36,399 nt of DNA from Phoronis australis (lineage: Eukaryota; Phoronida; Phoronidae), in assembly GCA_002633005.1 (NCBI GenBank), contig NMRA01000320.1:253817-290215 (forward strand), read 5' to 3'. The translations under genes were made by a program, and so were the position numbers. The notes under the pieces are model-generated. The model did no database searches, was not told where the DNA came from, and saw nothing but the letters and a program-made list of their open reading frames with translations. Each line of letters opens with the position of its first letter. The stretch's first letter is position 1. Below, piece by piece: positions 10,201-18,963 of this stretch.

Positions 10201-13200
10201 ATGCAGAGACCTCCTGTGATCAATTCCAAAGAAGTTGTACGAGCCAAGATACAGTTACTGGAGGTAAACGTGCTTGTACCTCTATCAACCACACTGATAT
10301 TATTAGAGACAGTTATCACTGCAGGATGTTTCCAAGAATGTGGACCTGTCATGAAATTGTAATATTTCTGATTAAGTCGTCTTGAAACACTCTAGATATT
10401 CCCCACATGTGAATGAGTGAGAGTCACTTTGCAGAATGTGGTATTTTTTATGAATGCTTTAATTAATGACTGTTGGTCAATGATTGTCTTCGGAGGTGAA
10501 TAGGATAGCAGGGGGAAGAGTTAATTTAGCTTGATACAGTAGTGTGGTATACTTGCACCCAGCTACTGCCAAATGCTAACTAGATTTTCCCCTATTACTG
10601 TGATTTATAGGCCTGGGTTGGTCTCTAGTTGTTCTTTACTCAAATTAGAAGTGAATTCGGAACCTGAGGTGAACTGATAATTCGTTATTGCTTGAGATCG
10701 GACGTTGTTATTTGCCTTCATAGGACTTGTCCTTTAAGTGCTGGAAGCACCGTGGTTGGCCAGACAAGTTAGTTACAGTATTGATTCAATACTGTAACTA
10801 ACTTGTCTGGCCAACCACGGTGTTCAGAACACTAGATGGACTACTGGTTGGTTGCTTTCTGTGACCAGCTAGGTCAAACCGACACATTTCGAGCTAAATA
10901 CTAAATAAACTGTCAGTCCTCGCTAAGTCCAGCTATGACTGGTGCCTAAGGTCAAAATTACTTGTTTTACAAGCCAGGTGTGTAGCAGTTCAAGGGAGGC
11001 CCCATGCTCTATTCTGCAGCATTGAATGTGAGCGTATTCACCATGGTTACGCTCTGTAATGCAAGGCACCCATGAAGTCCCAGCGGCATGTCCTTGTCCA
11101 CATTTTGGTGCTTTCAGGCTCTGGGTGACATCCAGGTGGCCATCAAGATGTTGAAAGAAGGTAATGTGGATGATAACCCAATAGACCGTCATTACAAGGC
11201 TCTGCACTGTTCTCTCAAACCACTCGACAAAACCCATGCTGACTTCAAGGTGAGGGTACTGCTGTTCTTGTCGTCATGAAATGCATTTTTATGAAATTTG
11301 CATTTATCTTGTGATTATTATCAAGAGGGCTCAATGGAACAGGGATAAACCAACATGCATGCGTCACAAACACTCATCGATAATACTACATTTACTATTA
11401 ATAATAATTCTTGTTTGGTGCTTATATGCCCACGAGTCAGTTGCAGTTTCAGTTGACAGTGCAATTTAAAACTCTTCGCCTCTGGGTTGCTTTCAACATT
11501 GCAACTAGTTAGGCTAGTGTGGTGCATAGCAGCATGGTATCTGTTGAGCTTGGAGCAGTTCATTTACATTTGAAGTTAAACATGAAACATGCATGGCAAG
11601 AAATCTTGGCTAGTGGAGTAAGAATATTTTATGTTGTGTTTTCTGGGGCAATTCACCATCACTTTCAGGAGTGTTCATTTTGTATGCGCTAGTGAGTTCA
11701 CGAGGTTACTTGTGAAACCCCTAGGAGATCAATATTGCATCATCTTGTATGGTCATAGTGAAGACACTAATATTACTCCACTCACCCATACTTTTGTATA
11801 TGATTTGAATGGTAAGGCACGCGCCTCCATATACAGTCAGCTCATGCTTAAACTGTTGTAGAAGATTGAGATGCCCAGCTGGCTTGCGTAATGTGTCACT
11901 TTGTGGCGTATCTGTGCTCAGCTGACTTGTCTGTGTTTCAGATGGTAGAGGACTACTTGCAAAACACGCACGCGTCCACTCACAACCAGTACAAGATGGA
12001 AGTTGTGGACGTGTTTGGGTGTGACAGAGAGGGTGAGGCCGCCGCCTTCAACAAACTGGACAACAGGTTAGACACTCAAGTTTTGTGTTTGTGTCTTTTG
12101 TAGTTTGTCCGTAGTCACTGCTCATGTGTTTGTGTCTGTTGTAGTTTGTGCGTACAGTCACTGCTCATGTGTTTGTCGTCAAGTAGGAGGAAGTGTAGCT
12201 CAGTGTCCGCTGCCTTTACTCAAGGTCATGGGATCGAGTCTCGCTATAGGGCACACTGCTGGACCTTTAAGTCTAGTCTCACTAGGACACACTGCTAGAC
12301 CCTTGAGTCTAGTCTCACTAGGGCACGCTGCTAGACCCTTGAGTCTAGTCTCACTAGGACACACTGCTAGACCCTTGAGTCTAGTCTCACTAGGACACGC
12401 TGCTAGACCCTTGTGACAGTTTCAATATCTACCAAGTCCCTTGATAACACGTGCCCAGTTTTAGGTGGATTCAACTTATTGTGTGGCCATTTTTGTTGTC
12501 TCACCTTCCCACTTGATGTATCACTTGACGAATCATTATGAATGCTGGCAGATGTGTTCACACTGAGGAGAGTATGGCCGACAGCAATTTTCTGTCAGAT
12601 TTATTATGGTGTCCCCAAGTTGCCATGTTGATTTTTTACATTGGCCTCGATATCTATAAAATTCTTTGATGGACCTTTTTGAAATTTGGCCCAATGAGGC
12701 GATCACAGCTGCAGTTGACATGCGAAGGGTTCCGACAACTGTTACTCACTGTAGTAGCATTTTTACTGTTTATGCCTGTTTCAATAGTTCCTCAATGAAT
12801 GTACATATAGAGAGTGTGTTGGTGGATGGTGAGTTAATTTTTAGATGACTCTAACTACTGCAGTGCTCCTTTGTGACAATTTTTTTTTTCGCGTCTGCCT
12901 CAATGTCAAAGGTTCTTCTTGGAACTTGGCGTGTGAGCTTCTGTTGAAGAAAATATGGCTGGTATTGATTTTTGGACTGATTTGACCACTGTAGCACTCC
13001 CTAGTGGTATATTGTCATTTCGGCTGCCTTGATAATTACCAAGTTCTTCATGAACTTTGACCCACGTGGTCCTTATGAGAGGAGCACGGCTGATGGTGAT
13101 TTTGAATGGATGTGCTCGCCCCGAAATTATTTGAAAGTTGAGCACCCTATGTTTCTTTAGTGTATGCAATGCACACGTTGGGCAAATATTAGCGTCGCAT

Positions 13201-16200
13201 TCATTTCACAAAAGGTTAGTTTAGTTTTAAAGCCCCACCCAGTGCCCATTTTTGGTTCTTAGTTTGAGGTGGAACTGCTTGTCCTGGTTCATTGTTACCA
13301 AGAGTTAGAATTCTTAATTACTCCTGATAACATCATAAACTGAACAGAGGTCATTGATTGCCTCAGCACTAAGAAGGATTGTCACTGACTTAGATTTATT
13401 CCAGTTTAAACTTTGCAATTTTATACTGCATGAGGCGTTATGTATCAAGCATTGCTATGAAGTAATGATTGGGTGAAATATAGCTGTAAATGATACTTAG
13501 TACTCAAATCTAAATCTGCACTTAGAACTTATAGCGGCTATAAATCTGCATTCGGCTGTCAAACGACTAACTTTGTCTAGATCACTTTGTGCAATAACTG
13601 GTAATGCTTGACACTGTGCTTGGCATACGGAATGACGAGCCTTTGACAAGACAACTTATCGAGCTGGATCTTGCTTTTATTTCTAATCCCAGGAATCAGT
13701 TGTCTTTAATGCAACTAAATAACAAGTTCAGGTCAGCTTTATAGGAATTAGTGCCCTCAATCCAAGTGTATTTTTATGGAATGCAGACTTTATCTCCCTC
13801 ACGTCAAATAGTTGACCGGTGTCCATTTGCAACTTACAGGAAACTGTTGTGGCACGGCTCGCGGCTGTCCAACTGGGCCGGAATTCTCAGTAGGGGTCTA
13901 CAGATAGCTCCTCCTGAGGCCCCAGTCACAGGATACATGGTATGTGGGCCTAATTTAGGTATATTTGTCCTCATATTTCAGGTAGCTTGGGAGGATCCCT
14001 TTGGCCAAAATGCATGCAGCTACTCAAGTAGGCGCAATATCCAACATGAATGACTTAACATGATTTTGTGTACATGGAGTTAGATATCCGCTGTCATCAG
14101 AATTTGGATTGAAATATGTAATAAAACGCACCCGAGTTTAAAATATTTTTGTAATTCTGGTAAAATGTCTCAACTTACGACCATGCTGGCTACTTGGAAT
14201 AAGCCACCTTTTCTAAGTTTAATGTTTTATTTGCAGCAACGATTATTCAACATACTATTATTGGCTCAAATGTTTTTATCTTCATGACAAAATGAAGGTA
14301 GTGCATGTGTTCTTTTCACATTTCAGTTTGGGAAGGGTGTCTACTTTGCGGACATGTCCAGTAAAAGCGCCAATTACTGCTTTGCCACCCGAGCTCGTAA
14401 CACTGGTGTGCTGTTGTTATGTGAGGTGAGTACGCAATTAAAAATAAATATTGGCGTTAGAAGTCTTGTGAACAAACGCTGATTTATAGTAAAAAATCAC
14501 ATAGTTACTGAACTTAAAGGAGCATGCCACCCAAAAAACAATCTAATTTGTATCAGCTTATATCGAGTAGTTCTACTCCATAATGCCAAGTACGGTTGCG
14601 CTACCTGACACCTGACGGCAGACGGAGGTGTTGAAGTTATCCAATGACGTAATTGGTTTCACACGCAGTCTGTTCAGCAGTTCACAACACGGGTTACTGG
14701 TGTCAGCTTATCGCTTGAAGTCATCGTTTAACACCAATAAATCATCAAACTTCGATGTAAAACCTTTAAAAATGCACCGAGTTCTTATAAAAACAGGTTG
14801 TTTTATTTCGCTGTTACGCATTTATTGGTATTTGGACACACCGTGGCCTACAAAGTTCAGCAGGCCAATGGTCCGTAGCAGGAGTTTGGGGTCTGTTTGG
14901 AGATAAATTTGAAGTATTTTCTGTGAGATACAGACAGGAGAACCTAGATCTGTGTTGTTTAGACTTGTGATTTTTTGAGTTCTAAACATACAAAACGCTT
15001 GTTATCCTGGCCAGTGGCTCGGAACCGGATCAGGCCTGTCGCAGCGACCGGCCGGGTTGACTTGTTATCCCGCTGGCCAATAGCTCGGAAACTGATCAGA
15101 CATCACGAACATAAACCAGCGAAAGTTGGAAACTAAACTTCCAGTCAAGAAAATACTATACTAGTGAACCAAAGTAATATGCACGTTATTATGTTGGTGA
15201 ATTACCCACGAAACTGCAAATCTACTTACTTATCGGGGGCCGTGACTTCAGGTTCCGCGTTGGCCACAGCACCGTCAGGGCAGAAGTTGTACATTGAAAA
15301 TCATTATTTAATAATGTAAATGTAAATAAAGACTCCCCTAACACCAGGCCGTGGGATGGAAATCGACTGAGTTGTTTCACAACAGTTTTTGCCAGCAAAC
15401 ACAACATAGCGGCATTCACTCTACTGACATCGCTAGCATCGTTTCTCACCTTCCTCACAGGTTAACGCGACACTTCTTGGCAAGGTAAGGTCGACCGTAT
15501 TCGAGGCGATGTGGATATAGACCGATTAAGACGGCAAAAAAGACTAATTAAATCGGGTGGCATTCTCCTTTAACGTGTTTAGAAAAGTTGGCTGCCCCAG
15601 CCTGCGCGTTGTCATAGTGGTGCCCTCTTGTGTCAAGAAATAGCCTATTTCAGAATATCGTGACAAGGGTGTTACAGCACGTACACAGTTCTGGAAAGAA
15701 TGGTAAGTAACTACCTAATATCATTACAAGGGTGTAACAGCACGTACACCGTTCTGGAGAGACTGGTAACTACCTAATATCGTGAAAAGGGTGTAACAGC
15801 ACGTACCCAGTTCTTGAGAGACTGGTAAGTAACTACCTAATCCAGCAACCAAACTGAGGGAAGAGAACTGTATCACATGCAAGCTATAGTGTTCCATATC
15901 AGTAAGGTAATTCACGCTAACCCAGTATTGAAAATAGGTCATCTGTGTTTCAGTCATAATACAGTTTCCTAACTACAGCTGTTGTCTGTCTTTATGTCTC
16001 TTTGTCAGGTTGCTCTTGGCAATGAAAATGAGCTGTTATCTGCCGACTATGGTGCAGACAAGTTGCCGTCGGGCAAAGACAGTGTCAAGGGACTTGGGAA
16101 GGTGGCACCGGATTCAGCCAAGGACTTCACTATGTAAGCATCTATTTTCATGACCGCTGTGTCTGTGATACTACATGTCGGTAGCCACCTCTTGTTTGTA

Positions 16201-18248
16201 ACCGCCTTTCCTTTAAATATTTTCTTAACTACACTGAGTTAATGCCTTTGTTCAGCTAAATTCACAGCCCGAATGTCCTCTTTTTAAAAACCCATACTTG
16301 CTTATACACGTGTGCATAATTTATGCAGTCAATACTTTGGTTCCTTAAAGAACCATATCTTACTGTGCACTTACCTCGCCTCTCAAAACGCACGCAATTT
16401 GCTCAGTGTTCGCCCCATTTGGTGCAAGCACACCTAACAAGAAGTATTCCGAGTTTGTGGTTGTATCACTCTGGATGCGATTTTGATATTTCTAAGAAAT
16501 AAAAATGAAGAAATAAAAATCGTTTTTATGATTTCTTGACAACCTTCCTGTATTTTCCATTGATGAAATTACCGTCAGATTTGCCTTAGGTCATTCGTTG
16601 TTCTGTGCTGATGCAATGAGTTCTGAATGGTTTTCATGAACACCAAGAAAGTGAAATGAGGTGGCAGTCCTGAAATTTCTACTAAAGGAGCATAAAAATG
16701 GCAAAGTACCCCAGGCCACTAGGTGTCACTTATGCAGCAAATGGCCTACCTGTATGCTGATGACATGGTTCTGTGTTCGAGCACTCAAATTAATTTGCAA
16801 AGAATGTTAAATTGTCTTTATGATTATTGCTCTTCTTGGGGCATGAGTGTAAATCTGAAAAAAACTAAGATCGTTGTTTTTAGAAATGGCGGGCCACTCA
16901 GAGCGTATGAGAAGTGGTATTATGGAAACCAAGTAGTGGAGGTTGTCTCCCAATATAAATATCTTGGAATATTTTTCACACCAAGATTAGTCTGGTCCAA
17001 AGCCACTAAAACTCTGGCACGTCAAGGTAGTAAAGCTGCTATGTCCATCTCTAAAATTAGAAACCGGTGCACGGAATTACCATTGAGCCTATCACTTGAA
17101 CTGTTTGATAAAATTGCTGTACCAACTATGTGCTACGGCGCGGAAATCTGGGGATTCAAAGAATACGAATGGCTTGAAAATGTTTATGTTAAATTCTGTA
17201 AAATTGCTCTTGGAGTTGGAAACTCTTNAGTGTCAAGGGACTTGGGAAGGTGGCACCGGATTCAGCCAAGGACTTCACTATGTAAGCATCTATTTTCATG
17301 ACCGCTGTGTCTGTGATACTACATGTCGGTAGCCACCTCTTGTTTGTAACCGCCTTTCCTTTAAATATTTTCTTAACTACACTGAGTTAATGCCTTTGTT
17401 CAGCTAAATTCACAGCCCGAATGTCCTCTTTTTAAAAACCCATACTTGCTTATACACGTGTGCATAATTTATGCAGTCAATACTTTGGTTCCTTAAAGAA
17501 CCATATCTTACTGTGCACTTACCTCGCCTCTCAAAACGCACGCAATTTGCTCAGTGTTCGCCCCATTTGGTGCAAGCACACCTAACAAGAAGTATTCCGA
17601 GTTTGTGGTTGTATCACTCTGGATGCGATTTCGATATTTCTAAGAAATAAAAATGAAGAAATAAAAATCGTTTTTATGATTTCTTGACAAGCTTCCTGTA
17701 TTTTCCATTGATGAAATTACCGTCAGATTTGCCGTAGGTCATTCGTTGTTCTGTGCTGATGCAATGAGTTCTGAATGGTTTTCATGAACACCAAGAAAGT
17801 GAAATGAGGTGGCAGTCCTGAAATTTCTACTAAAGGAGCATAAAAATGGCAAAGTACCCCTGGCCACTAGGTGTCACTTATGCAGCAAATGTCCTACCTA
17901 TAGAAATGCATGCATTGGCTCCTGGGATTTTAAGCTCTCAAATCCCCCATGCTGCTCTCTTTTTGGTATTTGGGTGTTCAAAAGAATGGCCTTTCTTCAT
18001 GGGTGCCACCTAGTGGATACAGAGTTCACGAGTGTTTTCAAAACTGCATTGATTTTGTTTTTATGCTGTGTTTATTTCTGCTATTGTATACTTGCAGGAG
18101 AGATGGGTGTGTTGTGCCAATGGGCAATAGTGGAGACACGGGGGTGAAGAATCCTAGTGGATACACACTGAACTACAATGAATACGTGGTCTATGACACA
18201 CGGCAAATCAAAATGAAGTATTTGTGTAAAGTTAACTTCAAGTTCTAG
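703..18248 (+). CDS. PARP2: PARP2-type poly(ADP-ribose) polymerase with N-terminal WWE domain (15 coding exons)
   Basis: The enzyme family is nuclear and adds poly(ADP-ribose) from NAD+ to itself, histones and serines near DNA breaks. Coding exons read by eye: 703-766 (alternatives 905-968, 1107-1170), 2409-2618, 3803-3913, 4981-5096, 5457-5629, 5942-6122, 7172-7256, 8470-8608, 10200-10263, 11118-11249, 11942-12066, 13840-13939, 14327-14425, 16009-16133, 18098-18248. All junctions are AG/GT, all phases match, and the total is 1,875 nt (624 aa plus stop). Order: basic start peptide; WWE (about 24-88); Lys/Ser/Pro linker (92-128); WGR domain (about 135-265, WGR at 197-199); helical regulatory domain (about 286-420); ART domain (about 440-624) with H472 in LLWHGSR, Y506 in GVYFADM, Y517 in SANYC and E603 in YNEYVVYD. 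Similarity to vertebrate PARP2 is high from GKAPVDPEC onward. Human PARP2 is about 570-583 aa; the excess is the WWE. The exon 5 donor (GTAGCG) is weak. An assembly duplication repeats part of exon 14. Confidence 0.95.
2409..2618 (+). other. PARP2: PARP2 exon 2: WWE domain
   Basis: The exon runs from the TTATTTTAG acceptor to the CAG/GTAAGC donor, 210 nt, phase 1 at both ends. The peptide shows the WWE signature: FVTWQWQDD, then [15 protein letters not shown], a VDV strand, EQIG and a closing [12 protein letters not shown] domains bind the iso-ADP-ribose unit or terminal ADP-ribose of PAR and are known in RNF146, Deltex, HUWE1 and PARP11-14-type proteins. The usual Tyr two residues before the VD position appears to be Cys here (KKSCTVDV), which may affect ligand stacking. 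The Gln and the C-terminal Arg that usually contact ligand look retained. I infer a PAR- or ADP-ribose-binding module in cis with the polymerase. Confidence 0.8.
2968..3330 (+). repeat. Dispersed repeat, copy A (PARP2 intron 2)
   Basis: This stretch is a diverged direct copy of about 31590-32110. Shared landmarks in the same order are CTGGCAACTCAAGTCACAGG, then GATGTTCTTGTYGGTAACRG-like sequence, GTAAGGAA, GATTTTAT and AGTAAAAGGCT, then TTAGCCA and GGGCRAAAT. I judge identity roughly 70 percent in the matched parts. It looks like an old interspersed element of unknown class with no coding capacity visible. Confidence 0.6.
3803..3913 (+). other. PARP2: PARP2 exon 3: low-complexity basic linker
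   Basis: The 111-nt exon is phase 1 at both ends, between GTTTCAG and TGTAAGT. It encodes about 37 residues rich in Lys, Ser, Pro and Gln ([11 protein letters not shown]). This resembles the disordered basic N-terminal region of vertebrate PARP2 that helps DNA binding and nuclear import. Support comes from composition, flanking splice sites and phase rather than from sequence conservation. Confidence 0.7.
4387..4415. repeat. (AAC)n microsatellite
   Basis: A run of AAC triplets (about 4392-4413) lies directly against the left end of the foldback element in PARP2 intron 3. Confidence 0.9.
4415..4821. mobile_element. Foldback (long inverted repeat) element in PARP2 intron 3
   Basis: The outer ends are ATATGCAGAA (left) and its complement TTCTGCATAT (right). 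The arms (about 4415-4605 and 4660-4821) pair over some 160-190 nt, with matched blocks such as ACTGAACTTACTT, CTGTGCGACCTCTGG, TGGATTCGGTTGGA and GAGAAAATTGG. Internal mismatches and a small indel show age. The spacer is about 55 nt with no ORF. This fits a foldback-type MITE. I do not see a clear target-site duplication. Confidence 0.8.
4981..6122 (+). other. PARP2: PARP2 exons 4-6: WGR domain
   Basis: Three exons (4981-5096, 5457-5629, 5942-6122) encode [23 protein letters not shown], the [15 protein letters not shown] strand, the [10 protein letters not shown] motif and [12 protein letters not shown]. In PARP1-3 the WGR domain contacts the 5'-phosphate of a DNA break and relays activation. 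The exon 5 donor is GTAGCG, far from the GTRAGT consensus and the weakest in the gene. It is accepted because AA plus G gives the Lys expected in the family sequence and exon 6 resumes exactly in register. Confidence 0.92.
6185..6296. repeat. 39-bp minisatellite, about 3 units (intron 6)
   Basis: Units start at 6185, 6224 and 6263 with AACCAAGACATTTTG and end TAAATCATTTAGG or a variant; the third is incomplete. The array lies just after exon 6 and keeps the exon frame open, which produces a spurious read-through ORF from exon 6. Confidence 0.9.
7795..8297. repeat. 21-bp minisatellite within a 281-bp higher-order repeat (intron 7)
   Basis: About 8.5 units of 21 bp (core GAACTGATGCA) fill 7945-8121. 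A flanking module (ATGTAATAAGTTAGATAA, then GGCAGCCTAGCTTCCTGCC) occurs at about 7841-7930 and again at 8122-8215, a 281-bp offset, followed by more 21-bp units to about 8290. The larger unit was therefore duplicated after the short array formed. The open frames on both strands are consequences of the repeat, not genes. Confidence 0.92.
9059..9213. mobile_element. Short hAT-type MITE (intron 8)
   Basis: The left end reads CAGGGGCAGATCCAGG and the right end CCCTGGATCCGCC, giving imperfect inverted termini around GGCGGATCCAGG, a form common to hAT non-autonomous elements. Inside is a near-repeat of GGATTTTTTAAAA. The outermost right bases have decayed and no 8-bp target duplication is clear. 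The same terminus type ends the hAT remnant at 30436. Confidence 0.6.
9731..10140. repeat. 51-bp minisatellite, 8 units (intron 8)
   Basis: Eight units of 51 bp share CAATGCAACACTCGTAGTC, TACCAGTGAAC and ACTCTGCAGTTGAAA. The unit is 17 codons long with no stop in at least one frame on each strand, so the array is open on both strands. The plus-strand frame stays open into exon 9. It ends about 60 bp before the exon 9 acceptor. Confidence 0.95.
10748..10822. repeat. Perfect 37-bp inverted repeat with 1-nt spacer (intron 9)
   Basis: The left arm 10748-10784 (starting CACCGTGGTTGGCC) and right arm 10786-10822 (ending GGCCAACCACGGTG) are exact reverse complements around a single T at 10785. The transcribed intron would fold into a fully paired 37-bp hairpin. 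A perfect palindrome is young or maintained. It could be a miniature element, a palindromic insertion, or an assembly or cloning artefact. Pairing essentially stops outside the arms. Confidence 0.95.
12190..12245 (+). mobile_element. tRNA-like SINE head (intron 11)
   Basis: An A-box-like GTAGCTCAGTG (12195-12205) is followed about 25 nt later by a B-box-like GGGATCGAGTCT (12230-12241), the spacing expected for a tRNA-derived RNA polymerase III promoter. There is no full cloverleaf with paired acceptor ends, so this is a SINE head or tRNA pseudogene, not a tRNA gene. A 36-bp minisatellite follows directly. Confidence 0.45.
12244..12414. repeat. 36-bp minisatellite, about 4.5 units (intron 11)
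   Basis: Units at 12271, 12307, 12343 and 12379 begin GTCTAGTCTCACTAGG and end GCTAGACCCTTGA, with a partial diverged unit from 12244. It continues directly from the SINE-like head, so it may be an expanded SINE tail. Confidence 0.92.
12540..13115. repeat. Degenerate tandem repeat (intron 11)
   Basis: Related but diverged blocks recur at about 12560-12595, 12674-12722, 12910-12975 and 13042-13110. Typical elements are a TTCTTSWKGAACTTKG-like stretch followed by GAGG or GAAGA, then ATGGCTGRTGGTGATTTTGA-like sequence. The spacing is irregular (about 130-240 bp). This is read by eye and needs a dot plot. No coding potential is recognised. Confidence 0.35.
14514..15573. mobile_element. TTAA-flanked MITE, 1,060 bp (intron 13)
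   Basis: The left end is TTAAAGGAGCATGCCACCC and the right end, read on the other strand, is TTAAAGGAGAATGCCACCC: 19-nt termini with one mismatch, including the TTAA target. TTAA flanks point to piggyBac-type mobilisation. No transposase is encoded. Inside, a segment of about 60 bp (CTTGTTATCC, GGCTCGGAA, TGATCAGAC-like) occurs twice, near 14998 and 15061. It is a non-autonomous element in sense-neutral position within the PARP2 gene. Confidence 0.8.
15657..15841. repeat. 63-bp minisatellite, 3 units (intron 13)
   Basis: Units are 63, 59 and 63 bp, starting ATCGTGACAAGG, ATCATTACAAGG and ATCGTGAAAAGG; the middle unit lacks a GTAA. Each contains AACAGCACGTAC or a variant and ends CTACCTAAT. 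Confidence 0.9.
16745..17227 (+). mobile_element. Non-LTR retrotransposon reverse transcriptase fragment
   Basis: An uninterrupted frame begins at the catalytic box ([11 protein letters not shown]) and continues through [15 protein letters not shown], the YKYLGIFFT motif and [13 protein letters not shown], the typical palm-to-thumb order of LINE reverse transcriptases (CR1/RTE-like by general look; the clade is not determined). The 5' part is missing, as in 5'-truncated LINE insertions. The 3' end is lost at the N. No stops interrupt it, so the copy is young. Confidence 0.88.
17229..17281 (+). pseudogene. Partial second copy of PARP2 exon 14
   Basis: The last 53 nt of exon 14 (from AGTGTCAAGGG to the donor) are repeated next to the N. 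It has a donor (GTAAGC) but no acceptor, so it could not be used as an internal exon. It is probably an assembly artefact. Confidence 0.75.
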
Positions 18249-18426
18249 AGGAGTAGGTTGCTGAGGTAATTTCTTCATGTCTACAGTGTAGCTGTGAATG
18301 TTCTGACTAAAGCTGACATTTTTTGGTTTTGCGGATTAATTGTAAGACTGGATTCACAACAAACACAAGTCAACTCCAGTCTAGAATTGATTCAACAATT
18401 GCGTTAAGAATTTCAAGATTTTGGTG

Positions 18427-18432
18427 AATAAA
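18427..18432 (+). terminator. Poly(A) signal AATAAA, proximal, PARP2
   Basis: A canonical hexamer lies 179 nt after the PARP2 stop. A second one lies at 18958-18963. Confidence 0.5.
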
Positions 18433-18957
18433 AGCATTCATCGTTGTGTTTATAGATCATCATCAGATGGAGCACTTAATGCGTAGATTATCAATCAAAA
18501 CTTCTGGAAACTCAGTGAAATATTTCTCGCAATATTGGGGAAGCACTGGACTCCTAATGGTTGTTGATAGCTGACTGGAATGTGAATGGGGTGGCTTAAA
18601 TGCAACTCCATGTTTTTTGCAGGAATCTGAAATTTTCCAACCACTAAACTAAGGACCCAGGCAACACCATAATGTCCGGTGAAAATTTTCATTGAGTTAC
18701 AGAAGTTTTCTTTTGCCATTTGCGAATTATTGTTTTCCATTTTTGGAGTCGGGCAATTTTTCATTTTATCGTTCTTTGTGGTCAAAGCTCTTCAATTGTC
18801 TCCCTGTAATTGGTGTCTATGCTGGTTTTATTAGAGTTCATGTTCCTAAATTGCTGTGCTGTAGTTCCCCTGTGTTGTAGAAAGGAGAAAAGTAATCTTA
18901 CGTTATCTCTATATTGCCCATCTATGTATTGTGGCTGTGAAATTGGTTTTGTGTAGT

Positions 18958-18963
18958 AATAAA
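18958..18963 (+). terminator. Poly(A) signal AATAAA, distal, PARP2
   Basis: A canonical hexamer lies about 710 nt after the PARP2 stop, followed by T-rich sequence (GTTTTATTTAG). Which of the two signals is used cannot be told from sequence. Confidence 0.5.

Larger units (their letters stand above)
7172..11249 (+). other. PARP2: PARP2 exons 7-10: helical regulatory domain
   Basis: Exons 7172-7256, 8470-8608, 10200-10263 and 11118-11249 encode the autoinhibitory helical domain. Recognisable stretches are [21 protein letters not shown], read here in shorter parts as [11 protein letters not shown] and KKAPLG, then [40 protein letters not shown] and [12 protein letters not shown]. The exon 9 acceptor was set at GTGCACAG/C (exon start 10200), because GG from exon 8 plus C completes the Gly of HDFG and keeps family spacing. 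The introns carry minisatellites (7945-8121, 9731-10140) and a palindrome (10748-10822). Confidence 0.92.
16081..17898 (+). repeat. Direct duplication of exon 14/intron 14 around a retroelement fragment and an N
   Basis: The segment 16081-16750 recurs at 17229-17898 with a constant offset of 1,148 and about five base differences in 670 (roughly 99 percent identity, no net indel). Copy B starts immediately after the single N at 17228, in the middle of exon 14 sequence, and lacks the exon's 5' part and acceptor. Copy A ends where a reverse transcriptase fragment begins. This is best read as two alleles laid end to end at a scaffold join, one carrying a LINE insertion, rather than a real exon duplication. 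Confidence 0.85.
11942..18248 (+). other. PARP2: PARP2 exons 11-15: ART catalytic domain
   Basis: Exons 11942-12066, 13840-13939, 14327-14425, 16009-16133 and 18098-18248 encode the NAD+-binding fold. Key residues are visible: LLWHGSR (His binding NAD+ ribose), [10 protein letters not shown] and SKSANYC (nicotinamide pocket tyrosines), LLLCEVALG, then [14 protein letters not shown] with the catalytic Glu required for polymer elongation. The H-Y-E triad predicts a true poly- rather than mono-ADP-ribosyltransferase. The stop is TAG at 18246-18248. Confidence 0.95.

Noticed and set aside
12190-12245. A functional tRNA gene
   Set aside because: The A and B boxes are present, but there is no paired acceptor stem or convincing anticodon arm.
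15222-15458. 78-codon minus-strand frame
   Set aside because: It lies wholly inside the TTAA MITE and matches no transposase or host family that I recognise.
17809-18248. Open frame running from intron 14 copy B toward PARP2 exon 15
   Set aside because: It is not in the exon 15 reading frame. The real exon 15 starts at 18098 after CTTGCAG.
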